Origin: Rhinolophus ferrumequinum
Lineage: Eukaryota > Chordata > Mammalia > Chiroptera > Rhinolophidae
Reading direction: 5' to 3'
Assembly (NCBI RefSeq): GCF_004115265.2
Contig: NW_022680356.1
Coordinates: 1,867,001 to 1,931,000, forward strand
Length of the DNA stretch: 64,000 nucleotides
The position numbers were made by a program, and so were the translations under genes. A model generated the notes under the pieces. It was not told the DNA's origin and searched no databases. It saw only the letters and a list, made by a program, of their open reading frames with translations. Within the stretch, counting starts at the first letter, position 1; each line of letters begins with the position of its first letter. Below are positions 34,835-56,235 of the stretch, in pieces.

Positions 34835-35226
34835 GGGCTGGCCCAGTGGCTCAGGCAGTTAGAGCTCCATGCTCCTAACTCCAAAGGCTGCTGGTTCGAT
34901 TCCCACATGGGCCAGTGGGCTCTCAACCACAAGGTTGCCGGTTCAATTCCTTGAGTCCTGCAAGGGATGGTGGGCTCCGCCCCCTGCAACTAAGATTGAA
35001 CACAGCACCTTGAGCTGAGCTGCCGCTGAGCTCCTGGATGGCTCAGTTGGTTGGAGCGCGTCCTCTGAACTACAAGGTTGCTAGTTGGGCTCCCGCAAGG
35101 GATGGTGGGCTGCGCGCCCTGCAACTAGCAACGGCAACTGGACCTGGAGCTGAGCTGCGCCCTCCACAACTAAGACTGAAAGGACAACAATTTCACTTGG
35201 AAAAAAAAGAAAAAAACAAAAAACAA
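34835..35226 (+). mobile_element. Rhin-1-like SINE, two-headed
   Basis: Forward orientation. It starts GGGCTGGCCCAGTGGCTCAG (box A region) with box B GGTTCGATTCC at 34,893-34,903, and has a second tRNA-like module with GGATGGCTCAGTTGGTTGGA near 35,036. The tail is A-rich. The direct repeat AAAACAAAACCC occurs at 34823-34834 and 35227-35238. Confidence 0.9.
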
Positions 35227-35238
35227 AAAACAAAACCC

Positions 35239-37248
35239 ATGCACCACTCAAGATTATTCCAGAAGGAAACTGTCCACCAATAGCACTAGGAATCTGGGCC
35301 ACAGGGTTTAGCCAGACCTCACCATGAAGAGAAGGTTCTTTACAAGGGCTTGCTGCCATTTTGGCTGCAGAGACAGAAGGACAGGAAGCTCCAAACAGGG
35401 CTGCCTGCAGGCCCCACGCCTGTGGGCCCCATTCTCACAGAGCCTACAGCCCTTAAACAAGATGGAACCCGATACCTCTTGGAAAGTTCTCTCATTACAA
35501 AATTTCTGAGACACAGTTGGGCTGTGGGGCCTCGTCTCTCTTTGAGCATCTCATGAAGCCCCTCACCATCCACGGCACTGTTTCTCCGCTCGGCTGAGAG
35601 GGCAGACCAGGGCAACACAAATCCTTCAGCTCTAAGACACCAGTGAGATCTTTCCCGAGGAAACGGCCCTCCCCCCTGGCCCCAGCAACAAAGCCAAGCA
35701 TTTTTCTCCAAAGCTTACAGTGAGGAACTGACATCTTAATTTTCGTGTCCCTAACACAGTGCCTTCCCTTCAGGGGTTCCACTTAAAGAGGTGACATCTT
35801 CTCCCATGTACCTCCCAGCCTCCATTAGCATCCCACTCCCACAAAAGAGGCAGGGGAGGAAGATTCTAGGCTATTTGAAAACAAGGGCCATAAAGTTTAT
35901 TTGTTCCTTTATGTCTCCCCACAGAACCTTGTGGCTCATTAATTTAGTGGTTGAGAGTGGGGGAGATGTCAGCTGAAGACTAGTTACCATAAGAAAGCTG
36001 TTCTCCCCCCAGGTGGAAATATTCCTCTTCTATTCCTGCAGGTTCTCTGCTGCCCTTTCACATCCTGCATCTTCTCATGCCAAGCCCCTTGGCCTGCACC
36101 ACTGGCTCCGCCTTCGATCTCATGATTGGTTGGCAGGGACTGGGGCTCCTGCGCACCCCACTTCAGCACCTGCTGAGCCACCAGGGGCTGGGCGCAATGT
36201 GACTGCCGTCCTCTTCCCCTTCAGCCAGGTTCCAGAGCTCCACACCATCTCCCACGCAGGCCCACTTCCCATGCCCTCACCCTTCCTCTCACAGCAGGCC
36301 AACCCTCCCTCACACTGTCGCCAGTCATTAAGAAAAACCTGGTCCCTCCTGTTTTAAGAACCTTTCCTGGGCTCCCCCACAATATCTGGCCTTTATGGGC
36401 CCCTCACCGTTCTAACCTCTGCTCTCGGCACATCCTGGCCACCAGTTGTGCTCCTGCTCTAGCTTGTCCCTCAGCAGGAGCTGCCCCCAGCCCAGCTCGA
36501 AGTACTCTCTCACATTAAGCCAGGCTCCAGCAGCCTCCATGAAACATGTCATACTCACTCCGGTCAGAACCAGTGTCCCTTTTGGCACAGCCCTTGTCGC
36601 AGCTGTCCTCTAGATCACTTACGTCACTCTGCCTTTCTGTGGACAAGTCGGTCTCCCGAGAGTATAAAGCTCTTGGAGACAGGGGCCTGGGGGATGTCAC
36701 GTTCCTCTCACCGTGCCTCAGTACACAGGTGCCCTTTATAAACTTCTGAAATGAAATGAGACAGAATACATTGCCAGCTCCCAAGAAAGACATGTGCTCT
36801 CCTCAGGCATAAAAAGCCATCACCCAGACAGACTGCTCCTCAAAGGGAGCCCTAAGCTTTTACCATGACGCACATTGGGGCCCAGCGTGTCAGCTGATTG
36901 TAGGAATGAGGGAATCAATGAACGAATGAATGGAGGGAGCCATGCGAGGGACCGACACTGAAGGCTCTTCCACAAGTTCCAGACAGACTGTTGGCACTCA
37001 AAAGTCTCTACCCAGAAAAGAGTAACCACTCCCCATTTCAGAAGGAAGTGCAATTTCTTTGGCAGGTCCCAGCCCTGGGGTCTATTTCTCCCCACACAAG
37101 GGCTGGTGTTCTCTTTTGCAGCTCACCGGGGAGGCCGAGGGGACAGAATCGAAGCCCAGCACTTGGGCGGGAGGCCTGGCCATGGGAGGTGTCATGGTCA
37201 CAGGTGCATCCAAGTGGAAGTGTCTTGCGTGGAGTAGACTCGTGCACC
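35239..37248. other. Gene-poor interval with a probable L2 fragment: no gene recognised
   Basis: Overlapping frames of 60-123 codons on both strands at 35,300-35,800 carry no known domain. Between about 36,640 and 36,930 the wording (AAAGCTCTTGGAGACAGGGG and GAATCAATGAACGAATGAAT) resembles an L2 end. Nothing else is identified. Confidence 0.45.
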
Positions 37249-37264
37249 CCCTTCTGGCTTTTTA

Positions 37265-37752
37265 TTTTTTTTTTTAAAGATTTTTTTTTTTTTTAATTGG
37301 GGAAGGGGAACAGGACTTTATTGGGGAACAGTGTGTACTTCCAGGCCTTTTTTTTTTCCAAGTCAAGTTGTTGTCCTTTCAATCTTAGTTGTGGAGGGCG
37401 CAGCTCAGCTCCAGGTCCAGTTGCCGTTTCTAGTTGCAGGGGGCACAGCCCACCATCCCTTGCAGGAGTCGAACCGGCAACTTTGTGGTTGAGAGCCTGC
37501 GCTCCAACCAACTGAGCCATCTGGGAGGCAGCTCAGCTCAAGGTGCCGTGTTCAATCTTAGTTGCAGGGGGCGGAGCCCACCATCCCTTGCGGGACTCAA
37601 GGAATCGAACTGGCAACCTTGTGGTTGAGAGCCCACTGGCCCATGTGGGAATCGAACCGGCAGCCTTCGGAGTTAGGAGCATGGAGCTCTAACCGCCTGA
37701 GCCAACGGGTCGGCCCTTTTTTTTTTTTTTTAAAGATTTTTTTTTTTTTTTT
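37265..37752 (-). mobile_element. Rhin-1-like SINE, multi-headed, with tail-like tracts at both ends
   Basis: Exact 16-base direct repeats CCCTTCTGGCTTTTTA lie at 37249-37264 and 37753-37768. The body (37,293-37,718) is reverse and has at least two tRNA-like heads. Unusually, a second T-run with TAAAGATTTT lies at 37,719-37,752, beyond the 5' end of the head, mirroring the normal 3' tail at the other side. Confidence 0.88.
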
Positions 37753-37901
37753 CCCTTCTGGCTTTTTAAATTGTACACTTCATCAGTTTCTCCTGCTTCT
37801 CTAAGAGGAAGGGAACAAACCAACTCAAGGACACTGCGACAGAAAAATGACAAGGAGCCACTCGTGTTTACATTCGTATTTGTGGTTTGTTTGTTTTGCT
37901 T

Positions 37902-37912
37902 TTTATTTTATT
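37902..37912 (-). terminator. TMEM127: Candidate TMEM127 polyadenylation signal (two overlapping AATAAA)
   Basis: On the minus strand this reads AATAAAATAAA. It is the first strong signal I saw downstream of the TMEM127 stop, implying a 3' UTR of about 2 kb. It is placed by inference only. Confidence 0.4.
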
Positions 37913-39806
37913 TTTTCCTAGAAAAAACAAAACCACCAGGGAAATTTATATGACAAACTATCAGTGTCAGGATGGCAGGGGAAAAGAGAAAGGCCAGGGA
38001 CGTGGGAAGCTAATCAAATTAAAAGTGGGTTCCAAATCAGGAGGAACAATCCACAGGGTCATGTCTGGGTCCTCATGAGATGACTGGTCGCTTTAGCACG
38101 CGTGTCCAACGCCTGGTCTGCCCATCAGACACCCGTGGTTGGCAAGAGCTGCCCACACCCTGGAAATCTGCCCCAGACAAACTCAGACTTGACAGAAAGA
38201 CAAGACAATATAGTTCCTTGGCTTTGTGCGGCTATCACACACTGCCTGAGGGAAGAGTCTGGAAGTGAGAGAGCTGCCACGGGACACACTTGGGCATCAG
38301 AGTGAACTCCAGGCAGCTGTTCCCTCATGTGTGGACACGGTCATCACCACCCACAGGTGTGTGTCCAGACAACCCCAGGCAGCCCGGCCAAAGGACAAGT
38401 CATGGCAGTCCCTTCATGCAGAGTTCGACGGTGGTACCCATTCTCCATGCTTGCTCTGTCATCTGTAGGAGGAGACTGGGGTCCATATGTTTGTCAGCTC
38501 AGCATGGACACTGATTCCAAAGAAGCCTGGCTGTCTGGATGCACACTCAAGGTCTCGAGCTTCTCCCACTTTATGCCCAGATCTCATGGCAGAAAATTCA
38601 GTCAGGCCATGTGTGGCAACCAGGGAAGCCAGAGTGATGGCTGGGCTAGAAAGAGCCAGTAGCACACGCAAGACCAGAGTACATTCAAGAAGGGGAGGGG
38701 GCATGCAGCAAGCGTTGCCCCAAGTCACAGTCTAGGGGACACACAGCCTGCAGGACACAGCCAGGTCTGCCAGTCTCACGCATCAGGCCCACCGGTTGTG
38801 GTTCTGGAGTGGAGGCTGTGGGTTCCTGCCCTGCTCTGGCCCGTCCCCACACGGAGGCCAGGTTCCATCTCAGCCACAGTCCTGAGGAGCACCACGCTGG
38901 CCGGCCAGCCAGGCCACAGTCCTCAGCCCCCCGCTGCTGGGGCTCTGGGTTCCACAGGGAGGCAGTGGGAGGGGAGAGGGAAGAGGGCTGCATTCTGCTG
39001 GGGGACAGTCAGGGAGCAGCTACCATGTGCTGGAAGGAGCCATGGCCCAAAACACTGCAGAGCCCAAAAGAATGGGATAAATATAGGAAAAAAGACCAGT
39101 CTTGTCACCAGTGTAAAAAGAGATTATTGTTGCCGTGGCTTGGTTTTGTTTTCTCCTTTTAAAACCACCCACATTTTTAAAGGGGAGGGGGCTGGGGAGA
39201 TTCAGCCCTGCCTGTGGATCCTTTCCGGGCACCGCAAGGCCGGGCTCACGCCGCTGCTACTCTCCTTGCCCGGCTCCAGCCACCACGGGCCTGAGGGCGG
39301 GGGGACAGCTGCTCTGCTTGTCTCCGTCCCAGCAGAGCACGGGGCCGGGAAGGCGGAAGACGAAAGTGCAGAGACTCCCGCCGAGTGGGTGGCCTGGTAC
39401 TGGGCACTCGGAGGAGGATGGGGCACAGGGTCAGCCCGGGCCGCAGCTGTGGGACAAATGCTGACCATGAAGGCTGCAGGGCACAGTCCCCTTTTCCTTG
39501 GGCCCTGTTGACATTTCTTCTACCTGGGACTGTCCATGGTCAGCAGCTCCCCAAGGAAAGTTCCGGTCTCAAAGATATGGCCCATGAAGGGAGAAAACTT
39601 GTATGACCACCCCTGCTTGGTAATGACTAGTGACCTCAGGGACTGGAAGGTGGCAAGAGGGGAAACAGTGCACGATATGAAACCGGTGAACCCCAGGTTT
39701 CCGGAGCAGGGATACACGACAACGGCCAAAAAGGCAGAGGCCCTCCTGGCGGGGGCTCCGTGAAATCTGTCAGTCCTACCCGCCAGCCTGCTGTGGAAGG
39801 CGCTCC

Positions 39807-39840
39807 ACCCCCCCACCCCACCCCCACCCCCGCCGCCCCC
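39807..39840 (-). repeat. G-rich tract in TMEM127 3' UTR
   Basis: The plus strand is almost all C (CCACCCCCCCACCCCACCCC and onward). The TMEM127 transcript would therefore carry five or more G-runs of four to seven, beginning about 55 bases after the stop codon. This fits the pattern for an RNA G-quadruplex. Confidence 0.85.
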
Positions 39841-39894
39841 GGGGCGGGAAGCGCGGCTGGGGGCGGGGCTGCAGAGGAGGAAAGCCCGCTGGCA

Positions 39895-49363
<9,469 letters not shown>

Positions 49364-49408
49364 TCACTGCTGGTCGCCGCCGACCTCCGCGGGGCACGCA
49401 GAGCCTGC

Positions 49409-50269
49409 CTGTTTCAGGGAGAAGGCAAGTGGTAAAAAAAGGGCTGCCGGGGCAGACAGCGGAGGCTGAGGGGTAGGACCTGGGCCCGAGCGGAGACAGG
49501 AGGACTGCAAGGATTCAGGGGCGGGGACGGGGTCCCTGGAATGGGAGGTGCGGGGTGAGGACTCGGAGAGCGCTAGGGGCCGGCTGGGAACTGGGCAGAC
49601 CCGGGGGGGGGTTGGGGAACGGAGGTGTGGGCTACTGGTGGGAGAGAGACCCGGACCCAGGGTCTTGGCCAGAGGGCACCGAGGGGAGAAGGACCAGGCT
49701 GGGCCGCGGGGAATCCGGAACCCGGGATCCTGAACCGGCGCTCTGGGTCGCGACCTCTGCCCAGATAGGACCCTCCCCACACCGACCGCTGTTTCTCACC
49801 AGTCAGCAGCCCTCAGAGCCGGGATGGCGCCGCTCTGTTCCGTCTCGGGCTCTCCAGGTGCCTGGGGCCGAGCTATCCCAGGCCCCAAACCCGCAACGCC
49901 CGGACCGACCCGGGTACGACCCACTTCCGGCTTCCTCTGCCTCTGCCTCCGCCTCCTCGGGCTCCCCGCCCCGTCCCCGCGCGCGTCACAGCCCGGCGCG
50001 CCGCCGGCTCCCTGCGCGGGGCCTCACGGGACTGGTAGTTCGAGGCAGTACCGCAAGGCTTTATGCCGGGGAGTGGGAGGCCGACTACAACTCCCAGAGG
50101 GCAGCGCGGCCGCAGCCTCAGGCACTTCAGTTCCCGGGACGACCCGGGCTCTCGGGCGGAAGAGGCCCGAGCGGTGGTCGCGGAAGCCAAGGGGGCGTCG
50201 TGGACACCTTAGCGGTGGGACCCGCGGTCGAAACTCTGCCACCTCCTCCTCGTTCTTCGCCGGGCAGCC
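49409..50269. promoter_or_regulatory. Bidirectional TMEM127/CIAO1 CpG-island promoter
   Basis: A CpG-rich stretch separates the TMEM127 leader acceptor (49408, minus) from the CIAO1 ATG (50270, plus). An ETS-type site ACTTCCGG lies at 49923-49930. ACTACAACTCCCAGAGGGCA at 50084-50103 matches the ZNF143/SBS consensus on the plus strand, and a diverged ACTACCAGTCCCGTGAGGC lies on the minus strand within 50021-50041. No TATA box was seen. The non-coding first exon of TMEM127 must lie here, but its donor is not resolved. Confidence 0.8.
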
Positions 50270-53200
50270 ATGAAAGACTCGCTGGTGCTGCTGGGCCGTG
50301 TCCCGGCGCACCCGGACTCGCGCTGCTGGTTCCTGGCCTGGAACCCCGCCGGAACCCTGCTGGCCTCTTGCGGGGGAGACCGCAGAGTCCGCATCTGGGG
50401 CACGGAGGGTAAGGCCTGGCCTCGGCGCGCGCCCCCGCTGCCGGGGACTCCAAACTCGCGGGTGCGCGGCAGGCGGACACTGGCTGGAGAACGGCCCGGG
50501 GAGAGGGGGGACAGGCCTCCTGGAGGTGGACGTTAGCCACACTGAGAAAGACTTTTCTGGCAAGTACTAGAAGCAAAAACGTCAGGAGACAGGTGGAACT
50601 GTGGAGATAATTGTGATAGTTGCTGAGGCAAGAAAAGGAGAAAAGGACGGTGAAAAATAGCCTGCGGAGTAATTTACGAGGACGGTGAAGTTCACGTTTT
50701 ATGCCGAGGGCATTGGGGAGCCACTGATCATTCTAAATTGGGGATTTGTTTCAGAAGGGTGATTCCTCAGTGGAAGTAGCGTCAGTTACTTCTTTCTGAA
50801 AGCATGTTGTTAAATACACCGGTTGAGCTGTTGCCCCAGTTTGGCTCCAGTACTAGCCCCCATTATTAGATGGCTTTGATAGTGTCCAGTGCCTGGTTGT
50901 CCTCTGCTTTTAGGTGACAGCTGGATCTGCAAATCTGTCCTTTCTGAAGGCCACCAGCGCACTGTGCGGAAGGTGGCCTGGTCTCCCTGCGGCAATTACT
51001 TGGCCTCTGCCAGCTTTGATGCTACCACTTGCATTTGGAAGAAGAACCAGGATGACTTTGAGGTAACCAGGCTGGATGGGACCAGGATTGTTGCTCCTTT
51101 GTTCCCCAAAGGTGGTTCAGAAACCTGAGTCAACCTGGGCCCATTGAGCTGTACCCATGAAAAGCATCCCAGAAGTCTTAGCTGCCGTTGATTCTTGACT
51201 CTCTTCCCTTTTCAGTGTGTGAACATTCTGGAGGGCCATGAAAATGAGATCAAGTCAGTGGCCTGGGCCCCATCTGGCAACCTCCTTGCTACCTGCAGCC
51301 GAGATAAGAGTGTGTGGGTCTGGGAAGGTGAGTCCAGGTCCCTCCAGGAGCACTTGGGAGTTCACGGACAGACATCCGCCTCTGTGACCCTGACAGGGTC
51401 ATCTCATGGACTCCATTCCTTTTTCCTCCCGCAGTTGATGAGGAAGATGAGTACGAATGTGTCAGTGTCCTCAACTCCCACACACAGGATGTTAAGCATG
51501 TGGTCTGGCACCCGAGCCAGGAGGTAAGAGTCACGCAGAAAATCTTGGTGGGAAGGAGTTCCGGTATGGAGGCCGTGCCCAGGCCTCTGCTCTTCTGTCT
51601 CGGCCTGGCTGTTACAGGGATCACTGTCTGTGACCAAAGGAGAGACAGTTCCCTGGGACTGGCCTGTCCAAGCAAGGAGAAGTATTGGGATCACAGGCAC
51701 TTCCTGGGCCATAAGTGCTGTTTCCCTGCGTCCCCAGCTGTTAGCCTCTGCCAGCTATGATGACACAGTGAAGCTCTACCGGGAGGAAGAGGATGACTGG
51801 GTATGCTGTGCCACCCTCGAGGGCCATGAGTCCACTGTGTGGAGCTTGGCCTTTGACCCCAGTGGCCAACGTCTGGCGTCTTGCAGTGACGACCGTACGG
51901 TGCGCATTTGGCGCCAGTATCTACCAGGCAACGAGCAAGGTAAGCAAGAGAGTGGAGCTGAAGGAGACTGTCCATGAAGTTGACAGTCTTCTAGGGCTGA
52001 AACAGTAGGCAGATTGGGGCAGAAGGGGGGATGTGCCGCCAGGGGGCACCAGGGAATGCTGGCAGAATTAGGGAGAGCTCCGGGGAAGGGTGCATAGGAT
52101 TTTAACACGACCAGAATTCTGGGTGAAAACAGAATGGCATGAGCCAAGGCATTAAAGGTGGGAAAGCCTAGACTTAACTAGAACAGTGAGTCCTTTAGAT
52201 GGAGCACAGGGTCTGAAGGGATTGGAAGAAAGCAGGTGGGTGGCCTTCAAAGGCAGTCTAGCTAGTCAGTCTGCCGCAAAAGGGTTCTTGAACAGGACAT
52301 TTCCTCCTCAGAATTCTGCTGTGAAAACACCAGTCAGGCCACAGTGTGAGGCAGATCTGTGAGGAGTGATGATGGGGCCTCATGAGGGAGGGCAGTTAGG
52401 ATCTGTGCAGTGGGGCAGTTACTCCTTGAGGTGCCCAGGACACAGACATGTCTTGGACTCAGCAGAAGTCTGTCGTGCAGGGGTGGTGTGCAGCGGCTCT
52501 GACCCCAGCTGGAAATGTATCTGTACTTTGTCAGGCTTCCACTCCAGGACCATTTACGACGTTGCTTGGTAAGACCTCCATCTTCAACCCCCACCCCCAG
52601 TTTGCAGAGGTTTAGAGAAGTCAGACCAGTGCTGCTCTCTGTCCCCTTTGGGTGTGCATGGGAACAGAGAGCAGCACCCTCACTTCTTCAGAACAGGCCA
52701 CACTATGCACCCTGCTGGCTTAGAGCTGCCAGCCCGGTCACAGGACCTGGGACAGACTTAGACCCAGGCCTACACCTTGCGTCAAGCTCCCAGGCTGTGA
52801 GGGCAACACTGGCCTTTGGGGTCACACAGCATCGCACCATCCAGAAATACTCATTATTGTAACTGTGGGTTCATGGCTGGGGTTGGATAGTTTATAACAC
52901 TGGCTCTGCCTTGAGGAGGCTACGAAAGCCACACCATTCCCGTGGAACAGTCAGTCAGAGGGCAGTTCTGACCCAAGAATCTATTCCTAGGAAATAATCC
53001 TAAGTAACGAGAGAACAAAGTCTAAGCTTTGTTTACATTAGCAAATATTTGGGAATAACAAAAACAGACTTAAGTAAAGTATGGTTAACTTCATTGGCTT
53101 GTTATATCTCGGTTTGAAAAAACTGGTTGAGCAAGCTTCATGACGAGAGAAACTGCTTATGCTCAGTGACAAAAGTACAGTTCAGAATCACGTAGTTTTT

Positions 53201-53630
53201 TAGGTTAATTACAATGGGGAGAAACCTAGACGGCAGCACTTGAACACTTACGGGGTGATGTTTGTGCCTATGTGTTAGGAGAGACCTTAGCTGAGGCCTG
53301 GGACTGTACAATCAGTCTGCTCCCTTGCTTGCTGGGTCGGGGAGGGAGGGGCCACCAGCAGCCACACTGATGACACGCATTCCTCCCAGGTGTCAGCTGA
53401 CAGGGGCGCTGGCTACAGCCTGTGGGGACGATGCCATCCGAGTGTTTGAGGAGGACCCGGGCTCAGACCCTCAGCAGCCCACCTTCTCCCTGACAGCCCA
53501 CTTGCCTCAGGCCCATTCCCAGGATGTCAACTGTGTGGCCTGGAACCCCAAAGAGCAGGGGCTCCTGGCCTCCTGCAGTGATGATGGGGAGGTGGCCTTC
53601 TGGAAGTATCAGCGGCCTGAAGGCCTCTGA
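50270..53630 (+). CDS. CIAO1: CIAO1, WD40 subunit of the cytosolic Fe-S targeting complex
   Basis: CIAO1 is a seven-bladed WD40 propeller that works with CIAO2B and MMS19 to pass Fe-S clusters to cytosolic and nuclear apoproteins (established). Seven coding exons: 50270-50408, 50914-51062, 51216-51327, 51435-51523, 51738-51939, 52481-52568, 53390-53630. All borders are AG/GT, and the joined frame is 1020 bases, 339 aa, the human length. The start [20 protein letters not shown] follows the CpG island directly. WD repeats show the usual ends, for example [79 protein letters not shown] and [13 protein letters not shown]. It is divergent from TMEM127 and convergent with SNRNP200. No oddity was seen in the coding sequence. 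Confidence 0.98.
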
Positions 53631-54184
53631 GCCACCTGAGTCTGCACGGAATCATGCTTCCCCAGAAAATGTCCAGGACTTACTCCACCCGAGAGGACCT
53701 GGAGGAGCATCCGGCCTTTGATGAACTGGGCTCTTACATTTGGACCTGGGGAGCCGTGCTGGGCCACAGAACCACTCCCTCCCCTTCTCGACACAGGCCC
53801 TGGTGGAGACCTATGAACAGCGGCACCTTGTGGCTGTGCCACATTCTGCTTTAGGACGCAGTGTTCAAGTTTGTGGGGTGCATTAACCATTTGTAATCAC
53901 TGTCCAGGAGGGCTGTACCTCAGACCTTTCTGAAATTACAAGCTTTATAAAAATAACCAACTCTGATTTTATGTTGTTAGAACATTCACAACTTGAAACA
54001 ATTCCGTGGTGAGTCCTTTTCTGAAATAAGCCCTGCCTTCCCGCTTTCTGGGGAGATCGTTGCATTTAAGATGTTCAGTTAACACTGAAAGAGATTTTTT
54101 AATGTAGGTTGGTTTAGAGTGAGACACCTCTGCTTTCCCTTAGAAGCCCTCATGCACCTCCTGTGCCCATGGGGAATGCTGGGA

Positions 54185-54190
54185 AATAAA
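54185..54190 (+). terminator. CIAO1: Candidate CIAO1 polyadenylation signal AATAAA
   Basis: A canonical AATAAA about 555 bases after the CIAO1 stop. The 3' UTR may extend further; another AATAAA lies near 55,003 inside a hAT fossil. Confidence 0.4.
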
Positions 54191-54596
54191 TGGGAAGGAT
54201 GTGAACCCTAAAAGGGAGTTGTTGGCCATAGGCCATCCATTATTCTCAATGGGGCTGAAAAGTGGTTCTTAGGTGGGGGACAAAAAAATCTTAGACAATA
54301 ACCTGAGGCCCCTTAAGGGACCACAGTTCATAGTACACGGTATATGTGGTATTAACTTTCCATGGTGAGGGCAGGTAGGACAAAGATGTCTGATAAGGCT
54401 CCTTAGGGGAGAGAAAATGAAAAAAGGTAGAGAATCGCTATCATAGCCAGTCCGTTTTTCCATCTCGAGTTCTGACAGTCACTTCCATATACGAGTAGGT
54501 TTGACCTGACTGTCCCTAAAGCTACAGCCTTCACTTGATTTTTGACACCATGGAAATCATGATCGTAGGTTGTGGAGACAGCTGGGACAGTACCTA

Positions 54597-56235
54597 GAGC
54601 GGTTCTCAAAATGTGCTCTGCACATTCCTGGGGGTCCCAAGAGCCTCTTGGGGCCGAGGTCAGCTGTTGACACCTTGGCAGGAACCACGGCAGTGGCACC
54701 AACTAGTCGTAGTCTTCAGTGCCAGCTTCCATTAGGACTGACTGCCCTTCATAGAAGCAGTACAAATTGTATAAAATCTTGACCTGTGGGAACTATGTTC
54801 CGTGCCGATGGCAGTGTGCAGAAAGCACAGTGAAGTGTGTTGAGGAAAAGCAGTTACGCAGCTGAGTTCCATGCCGAATTAGCTGTGTTCTTGGTGCACC
54901 ATTTTTACTTGAAAGTAGCAGCAATTTATTGGCTACTTGGCAGACATTTTTCTGGGAAACAAACGAGCCTTTCACTTCAAGGGAAGTTGGTAGCATTGCC
55001 AATAATAAAGCTTTCAAGTGAAAATCAGAATATTGGAGAACTTGTATTGCCAGCATGAGTGTGACATCTCCCCAGTACGGAAGATTCTTCTGATGAGTTC
55101 AGTGGTGATATTAACTAATGTGATTTGTATGATGAAGTCTATTGACATTTGGAAGATATACATGATTGAGTGAACCAGCATTTTCCAGGTGATGAACGCC
55201 GGACTTTATGAAATCATGAGCAAGATTGACCCACAGGTCTTAATGGAACAGTCCGAAAAGCTTACTGATGGTTTCAGACCCCACTGCCTGTAAGAAACTA
55301 CCACTGTGGGGTCTTGGCTGCAGTACCAAACAGCCTAGTTCCTGAGAAGCTATGTAAAAAGTCCCTTTCCCAACTGCATGTACGAGGTCTGACAGTTAAG
55401 TTCACGAACTTGCAGCAATGTTGCTAACTTCTTTTGAATGAATCAGAGAGATTATTCATTATGAATTTGCACCAACTGGACAGTTAACCAAGTTTACTAT
55501 TACGAAGTGCTGAAAAGGCTGTGTGAAAAAGTTAGACGACCTGACCTTTCTGCCAACAATTCATGGCTCTGGCATCATGACAATGCACCAGCTCACACAT
55601 CCGTGAGGGTGTTTAGCCTGTAAACAAATAACTGTATTGGAACACCCTCCCTACTCACCTGATCTGGCCCCCTATGACTTCTTTACGTAAAGATAAAGGA
55701 AATACTGAAGACATTTTGATGACGTTCAGGACATCAAGGGTAATACAACGACAGCTCTGATGGCCATCCCAGAAAAAGTTCCAAAATTGCTTTGAAGAGT
55801 GGACTAGGTGCTGGCGTTGGTGCATAGCTTCCTAAGGGGAGGACTTCAAAGGTGACCATAGTGATATTCAGCAGTAAGGTGTGTAGCACTTTTTCTAGGT
55901 TGAGTTCGTGAACTTAATTGTCAGACCTCGTATGTGTGAAGTCAGCTTTACTTAATGTACGTACGAGACTAGAAGCAGCTTCTAGAATCCCAGTCTTCTA
56001 TTAAACCCAACAGGAACGAGATTAGTGAAAACGTCAAAGGCCACTCTTCTCCCTGGATTTGTTTTGCAAGTAATTTTTCCTAAAAAGCTAACAAATTATT
56101 TTTAAATGCAGTTTTGTGGTAATTTGTAACATGGTAATTATCAATGGCTATAACCTATTAATAGATAAAGGCTCTTCGGGGTTCCTAATTTTTGTAGTGT
56201 AAAGGGTCCTGAGACCAAATCATTTGAAAACTGCT
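54597..56235 (+). mobile_element. hAT-Charlie transposon fossil, split by a mariner
   Basis: The left end reads GCGGTTCTCAAAATGTGCTC and the right end GGGTCCTGAGACCAAATCAT then TTTGAAAACTGC, the diverged inverted ends of a Charlie element. Inside, the plus strand carries decayed hAT transposase words (AEFHAELAVFLVHHFYLK at about 54,853-54,910 and SLSLQGKLVALP). A mariner at 55383-55930 divides it. Without that insertion it is about 1.1 kb, so the front of the transposase is gone. It lies between CIAO1 and SNRNP200. Confidence 0.75.
55383..55930 (+). mobile_element. Internally deleted Tc1/mariner, GAGGTCTGACARTTAAGTTC ends, copy 2
   Basis: Flanked by TA at 55381-55382 and 55931-55932; ends CGAGGTCTGACAGTTAAGTT and AACTTAATTGTCAGACCTCG. 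The remaining transposase part matches the copy at 40935-41498, lacks the N-terminal half in the same way, and has further small deletions. The host sequence on both sides is one hAT-Charlie element. Confidence 0.9.

Noticed and set aside
38798-39511. Open frame of 237 codons (+) downstream of TMEM127
   Set aside because: It is antisense to the likely TMEM127 3' UTR in GC-rich DNA, with repetitive low-information residues and no known domain.
49555-50412. Open frame of 285 codons (+) across the TMEM127/CIAO1 promoter
   Set aside because: CpG islands give long stop-free frames by composition. It overlaps the CIAO1 start in another frame and has no domain.
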